Positions 60,694-64,000 of a DNA stretch of 64,000 nt are shown here, one piece after another (the first letter of the stretch is position 1; every line of letters starts with the position of its first letter). The notes under the pieces are model-generated. The model saw only the letters and a list, made by a program, of their open reading frames with translations. It ran no database searches and was not told where the DNA came from. The position numbers were made by a program, and so were the translations under genes. The stretch is from Eleginops maclovinus. Its lineage: Eukaryota > Chordata > Actinopteri > Perciformes > Eleginopidae. The stretch covers positions 11,407,001 through 11,471,000 of the forward strand of contig NC_086352.1 of assembly GCF_036324505.1 (NCBI RefSeq). The letters run 5' to 3'.

Positions 60694-63600
60694 ATGTTGT
60701 CTTTAGACTTTCTCGACGATGTTCGTCGCATGAATAAGCGGCAGGTATGTACCCGGACATTACTCTGATGTGACCACCGTCTCTTTGTATGGTAGAAATA
60801 CAAAGCTAACGATACCTAGCCACCAAACGCTTTTTAACACTGTAGCTGGCTGTCACTTGTTAGCAACATTTAAAGAGAACTGTTTCATGCTCAAGCATCT
60901 CTCAAAATAAGCCTTTTTATCCTACAGTTTTAAATACACCTATTAACCTTGTTTAGACAATAATCTTGACTTTCAGTGTAGCTAGCCATGTTCCTCCTTT
61001 TCCAGTATTGTCATAGCACGATAAGTCAAATTTGCTTACTAGTTTTCTACCCCACTACAATTCAGAGGTAAATAGTGTACCTTTATTCCACTACATTTGT
61101 TTAATGTACTTTTGATTCATGATTTTAATTATATTAAACATTTAAATAAGACTTTATTTAAACCTGGAGTAAATCCAAAAGCTACCCTGCAGTATACAAA
61201 GTTATTCAAATAAGATCCAAATTGACTAGCTGTGTTAAACACATTAATACATCAATAGAATTTTAATCAAGACACATAATATATGTAGTATTAGATAATT
61301 GGTCAATCTGTATAAAGAGTACTTTTGGTGTTGGTACTCAAAAGTATATTTTGATGCTAACACTTCCTACACAAGTACAAGAGTACTCCCACCTATAAAT
61401 TTGCTTACTAGTACTTCACCATTGAATATAATATTTTGTCAAACATATGTTGGGGAAAAATCAGGAGTTATCTCTACATGCACACTTGTGTTTTAAGGGT
61501 CTGTAATAAGAAATGCAATTTTAATATTCCTTTTGTTTGCAGCTCTATTACCAGGTGCTGAACTTTGGTATGATAGTTTCCTCTGCGCTGATGATCTGGA
61601 AGGGATTGATGGTGGTCACAGGCAGTGAGAGTCCGATTGTAGTTGTTCTCAGGTGAGTCACACGTGTTGGTATTTAACCCTCCTGTCATTTCTCCCCCGT
61701 TACTTTGGTGTTTCTGGTCAAATTTGACTGTGTTTTTAACTACTCTTACATCAACATAAAGCCTGCACTCTTGCACTCTTGCACAATAACTTTGACCTGC
61801 AACCCTTTTTTTTTGTTTTTAGAATTTTCTATTTTAAATTTGTGTTTCATATCCCTGTGTGAACTTGTACTGTTTTTCCTCTTCTCTGTTGCCGCGTAAA
61901 CACTTGAATTTCCCCACGGGGATTAATAAAGGTACATCTTATCTTATCTTAAAAAAAACATTAAACGTCACCACCTTTTATTTTACACCTTTTTCAAGCT
62001 GTAAACAATGTCTAAGACTAGTGGTTTATATGAATAACTGCAGTGAATATACAAAGAATAGGCACTGAAAATGTATTCCAAATTCAACCTTTTGTCCATC
62101 TGTGGGTGAAGGAAAATAACCTAGGTTTATCCATTCATTTCCTATAGCGGTCATGTGGTGATCATCAATTTGATATGTTGAAATGCCTACTGTTGAGGAT
62201 ATCATAGTAGGCCCTTCAGGCAATCTAATGTACAGCACAATATTTATGATTGATGAAAATAGTACATTGGTCAGATTTGACCCCAACACGACGGGAGGGT
62301 TACATTTCTCTTTTGCCTTTTATGTGGCATTACTTGTCTCTGCTGACGAGTTAGTGTTGTGTTTTTGGTTCTGCATGGAAATGTTCAAATCATTCTCTCA
62401 GGGTAAACAACAAATACAGAGTCCAAGGACTTGTATTTATTTAGAGTAGGCAAGTCACATGTGGGCCTCAATAGTTGGGGCCATTTTGGTTTTTGTGGGC
62501 GTTAATATTTTCTTTCATGCAGCTTTGAATTATTATTGCTGGATATTAAGAGATTGAGGGCGTTGGTACCACACTGGTGAACATGTGATCTATGCTACAT
62601 TGTACAGTGTGTAGAATAGTGAAATGGCTGAAGATATACAACGGCACTTCTATCTGCTCTCTGACAGACACAACATAATATCCCCTGGTCACAAGAAGTT
62701 GCATTAATAAATGCTTAATACAGCTATCTTTGTAAACACATGTATGACAGTAGGATCCTTCAGCAACACAACATACATTGTATTGCTTTTTATTAATGTG
62801 AAAGCGTGTGTACCTAAGGACTAAAGAACATTTGTGAAGCTGTGTGAAAATGTGTCCTCAGCGACAGGTAATCCGTTGTGACGTACCAATGTACGCCAGC
62901 AGTTTTATAGCTGTTGCATGTCAATCATACTGTTAGGATAAGTAAGACTAAAGCCATATGTCTAAATGATTGTGTTTTTTGTTACTCCTATATTCATTAT
63001 TAAATCTTCCAGATGATTATTCACTGCAGTCTTTCCTTTGACTAGAACAGGCTTTTAGTTTTGTCATATCATAATTAATGCAAGCCCAGTTTAACCTCTG
63101 ATAGCCAGGGGTGTTCTGATGCAGTTTGTTGTCCTAATCTGCGTCATGTAATGTTGAGCATTCATGTGGAGAGTTAATGGTGATACCTCATTGTGGCTTT
63201 GCAAAGATTGCAATTGGATGTTGGGCTCGGATTGTTTTGATGATCTGTTGCGATCATTTAGATGTTTTTCAACTCTAAAAAGACATGACTGGCTGCCACA
63301 AGTTGTGGATAGTGTCGGCTACACAAAAAGTCGGGATAGACATGCCTTGAATGACATTTGGTACTAATGGAAATAATCGAAATGGTACCAACTCATTTTA
63401 ATAATATGCTTTCACCATTCGTTTCAGTGGGAGTATGGAGCCAGCTTTCCACAGAGGAGACCTGCTGTTTCTCACCAACAGGGTAGAGGACCCCATCAGA
63501 GTCGGAGAGATTGTCGTCTTCAGGATAGAAGGCAGAGAGATCCCCATAGTACACAGAGTGCTCAAGATCCATGAAAAGTATGAAAACACATTTTATTAGG

Positions 63601-63910
63601 GTTAACTGTGTATGATTTCCATTCCTGTATACCGAACCTGAGAATACAATTCATGGTATTGAAATGTTATTAAAACAATTCTGAGAGGCCACTTTGATAT
63701 TTCACACTCATCATGAATCATCCAGAGACAGGATGTGTTCAAAAACAGGCCTCGATGTACGTTGTGGTCTAAAATCATGTTGTCCTGCAGGGACAATGGA
63801 GACATAAAGTTCTTGACCAAAGGGGACAACAATGCAGTGGATGACAGAGGACTGTACAAGCAGGGCCAACACTGGCTGGAGAAAAAAGACGTGGTGGGAC
63901 GAGCCAGGGG
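60694..63910 (+). CDS. sec11a: Signal peptidase complex catalytic subunit SEC11A (5' part)
   Basis: Four coding exons are present: 60694-60744, 61543-61652, 63428-63577 and 63791-63910. They join to 143 complete codons plus the first two bases of a glycine codon. The sequence ([17 protein letters not shown]..., [39 protein letters not shown]) is nearly identical to human SEC11A. A short cytosolic N-terminus precedes a single membrane helix (about 19-46) and the S26 peptidase domain in the ER lumen. Catalytic S56 lies in SGSMEP, with its neighbours split across the exon 2/3 junction; H96 lies in IVHR and the acidic residues are in KGDNNAVDD. It removes signal peptides from secretory proteins. 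About 36 C-terminal residues lie beyond the window. The closely related SEC11C is less likely, given the alpk3 neighbour. Confidence 0.95.
61678..62299. mobile_element. piggyBac-type MITE in sec11a intron 2
   Basis: The left end TTAA-CCCTCCTGTC (61674) and right end GACGGGAGGG-TTAC are inverted repeats. The motif GTCAAATTTGAC lies just inside the left end and TCAGATTTGACCCC just inside the right. This matches a widespread fish MITE inserted at TTAA; the right copy has decayed to TTAC. A LINE tail is inserted inside. Confidence 0.6.
61755..61950 (+). mobile_element. LINE 3' tail with (ATCTT)n end
   Basis: TTGAATTTCCCC, GGGGATTAATAAAGG and a terminal run of ATCTT repeats form the standard 3' end of a CR1/L2-clade fish LINE. 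The copy is 5'-truncated and nested in the TTAA-flanked MITE, so it is younger than that element. Confidence 0.65.
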
Positions 63911-64000
63911 GTAAGTAAAATGAAAAATATCCATGATTAATCCAGATATCTCGATAGCTTAATAATACATGTAACGTCACCTTTTTCTGCTCTGTAGTAG

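Overview
The window is vertebrate nuclear DNA, almost certainly from a ray-finned (teleost) fish. Three kinds of evidence point there. It has three spliced protein genes with GT-AG introns. It carries a 6-4 photolyase, which placental mammals lack. Its repeats have a teleost character: long CA/TG tracts, hAT-, piggyBac-, Harbinger- and Tc1-like elements, a tRNA-derived SINE, and LINE 3' tails ending in ATCTT repeats. There is no bacterial-type gene organisation, and most of the short open frames are chance.

Layout. (1) 1-25.1 kb: the first coding exon of frmd5 lies on the minus strand (25074-24973). Everything to its left is best read as the start of its long first intron, with scattered repeats. 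One of these is a three-level nest of DNA transposons (6.8-8.6 kb). (2) 25.1-32.1 kb: a GC-rich frmd5 promoter region, then a patchwork of diverged segmental duplications carrying six identical minus-strand tRNA-His(GUG) genes. (3) 32.4-36.3 kb: a complete 6-4 photolyase gene (cry5 / 6-4phr type; ten coding exons on +; 525 or 534 aa). It is followed 163 bp after its stop codon by a solo LTR with an exact 5-bp target duplication. (4) 37.2-43.2 kb: intergenic DNA with two long CA/TG microsatellites. (5) 43.2-55.3 kb: a complete alpk3 gene (13 coding exons on +; 1657 aa; two Ig domains and a C-terminal alpha-kinase fold). Its apparent TATA box is also a perfect MEF2 consensus, and a SINE lies in the probable 3' UTR. 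(6) 55.3-60.5 kb: intergenic DNA with a degenerate minisatellite. (7) 60.5-64 kb: the first four coding exons of sec11a (signal peptidase catalytic subunit) on +, running off the right edge.

The genes do not form a pathway. FRMD5 is a membrane-cytoskeleton adaptor, the photolyase repairs UV lesions in the nucleus, ALPK3 is a muscle M-band/nuclear-envelope scaffold and SEC11A cleaves signal peptides in the ER. ALPK3 and SEC11A are also neighbours in human (15q25), so that pair looks like conserved synteny. I found no convincing new protein system. The most unusual items are the nested transposons, the six identical tRNA-His genes that share an identical trailer repeating the tRNA 3' end, the MEF2/TATA composite, the LTR behind cry5, and the loss of catalytic residues in the fish ALPK3 kinase fold. 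Exon joins were worked out by hand from reading frame and splice signals. Family calls rest on remembered protein sequences, not a database search.
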